A stretch of 64,000 nucleotides of DNA. It comes from Ceratotherium simum simum (taxonomy: Eukaryota > Chordata > Mammalia > Perissodactyla > Rhinocerotidae). Of this stretch, positions 63,997 to 64,000 are shown one piece after another. How positions within the stretch are numbered: position 1 is the first letter of the stretch; every line of letters begins with the position of its first letter. The notes under the pieces are model-generated. The model did not search any database. It saw nothing but the letters and a program-made list of their open reading frames with translations, and was not told where the DNA came from. The stretch is taken from contig NW_004454229.1 of assembly GCF_000283155.1 (NCBI RefSeq), positions 10,586,695-10,650,694 of the forward strand, in the 5' to 3' direction. The position numbers were made by a program, and so were the translations under genes.

Positions 63997-64000
63997 CCGC

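Larger units (their letters stand above)
61650..64000. promoter_or_regulatory. CpG island over the JUN promoter, leader and CDS
   Basis: CpG dinucleotides become frequent at about 61680 and stay dense to the window end, in sharp contrast to the CpG-poor 60 kb to the left. Such an island is expected for a widely expressed immediate-early gene. Its right end is outside the window. Confidence 0.85.

Noticed and set aside
63929..64000. Distal JUN AP-1 site and divergent lncRNA promoter
   Set aside because: Both are expected further right, beyond the window end, so they cannot be called here.

Overview
This 64 kb window is nuclear DNA from a placental mammal, almost certainly a perissodactyl (horse, rhinoceros or tapir line, horse most likely). 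The key evidence is six copies of ERE, the tRNA-Ser-derived SINE of that order. Each carries the GGCCGGCCC-type 5' head, and the four to five with both ends visible have target-site duplications. Around them lie the usual eutherian repeats: dozens of MIR and L2 copies, L1 fragments, MaLR-type LTRs, and hAT and Tigger DNA transposons.

The only protein-coding gene I can support is JUN (c-Jun), at the right edge on the minus strand. Its intronless CDS is 61955-62959 (334 codons). A GC-rich 5' UTR of about 920 nt runs to a start site near 63883. The 3' UTR has two good poly(A) signals, near 61223 and 60713, predicting transcripts of about 2.7 and 3.2 kb. The proximal promoter has the known order MEF2 site, AP-1-like site (TGACATCA), CCAAT box and GC box, and is cut by the window edge, so the distal AP-1 site and any divergent transcript lie outside. 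A CpG island covers about 61650-64000.

The remaining 60 kb is the gene-free flank downstream of JUN. Region 0-10 kb is repeat-dense: L2 copies in opposite orientation (one split by an ERE, one keeping recognisable reverse-transcriptase words) and a several-layer nest of L1, L1, Tigger and ERE at 6.9-10.2 kb. Region 10-36 kb is mostly MIR and L2 fragments, with a MaLR LTR at 18.7 kb, a MER5 element at 23.1 kb with an 8-bp duplication, an L1 3' end at 29.5 kb, and two MIR-in-MIR nests. Region 36-50 kb alternates long repeat-poor stretches with MIR, L2, L1 and an ERE at 40.8 kb, and ends in a CpG-rich patch with two facing CTCF-like motifs at 49.69-49.73 kb. Region 50-60 kb is again MIR, L2 and LTR remnants. 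A pure purine tract at 60445-60495 lies about 200 bp beyond the last JUN poly(A) signal.

I found no novel gene system, functional RNA gene, CRISPR array or prokaryotic feature. The observations most worth following are the CTCF-like pair in its CpG-rich patch, the G-rich runs in the JUN 3' UTR, the AUG-free long 5' leader, and the layered transposon nest. Repeat family names rest on recognised consensus words, not on a database search; boundaries of MIR, L2 and LTR copies are accurate only to some tens of bases.
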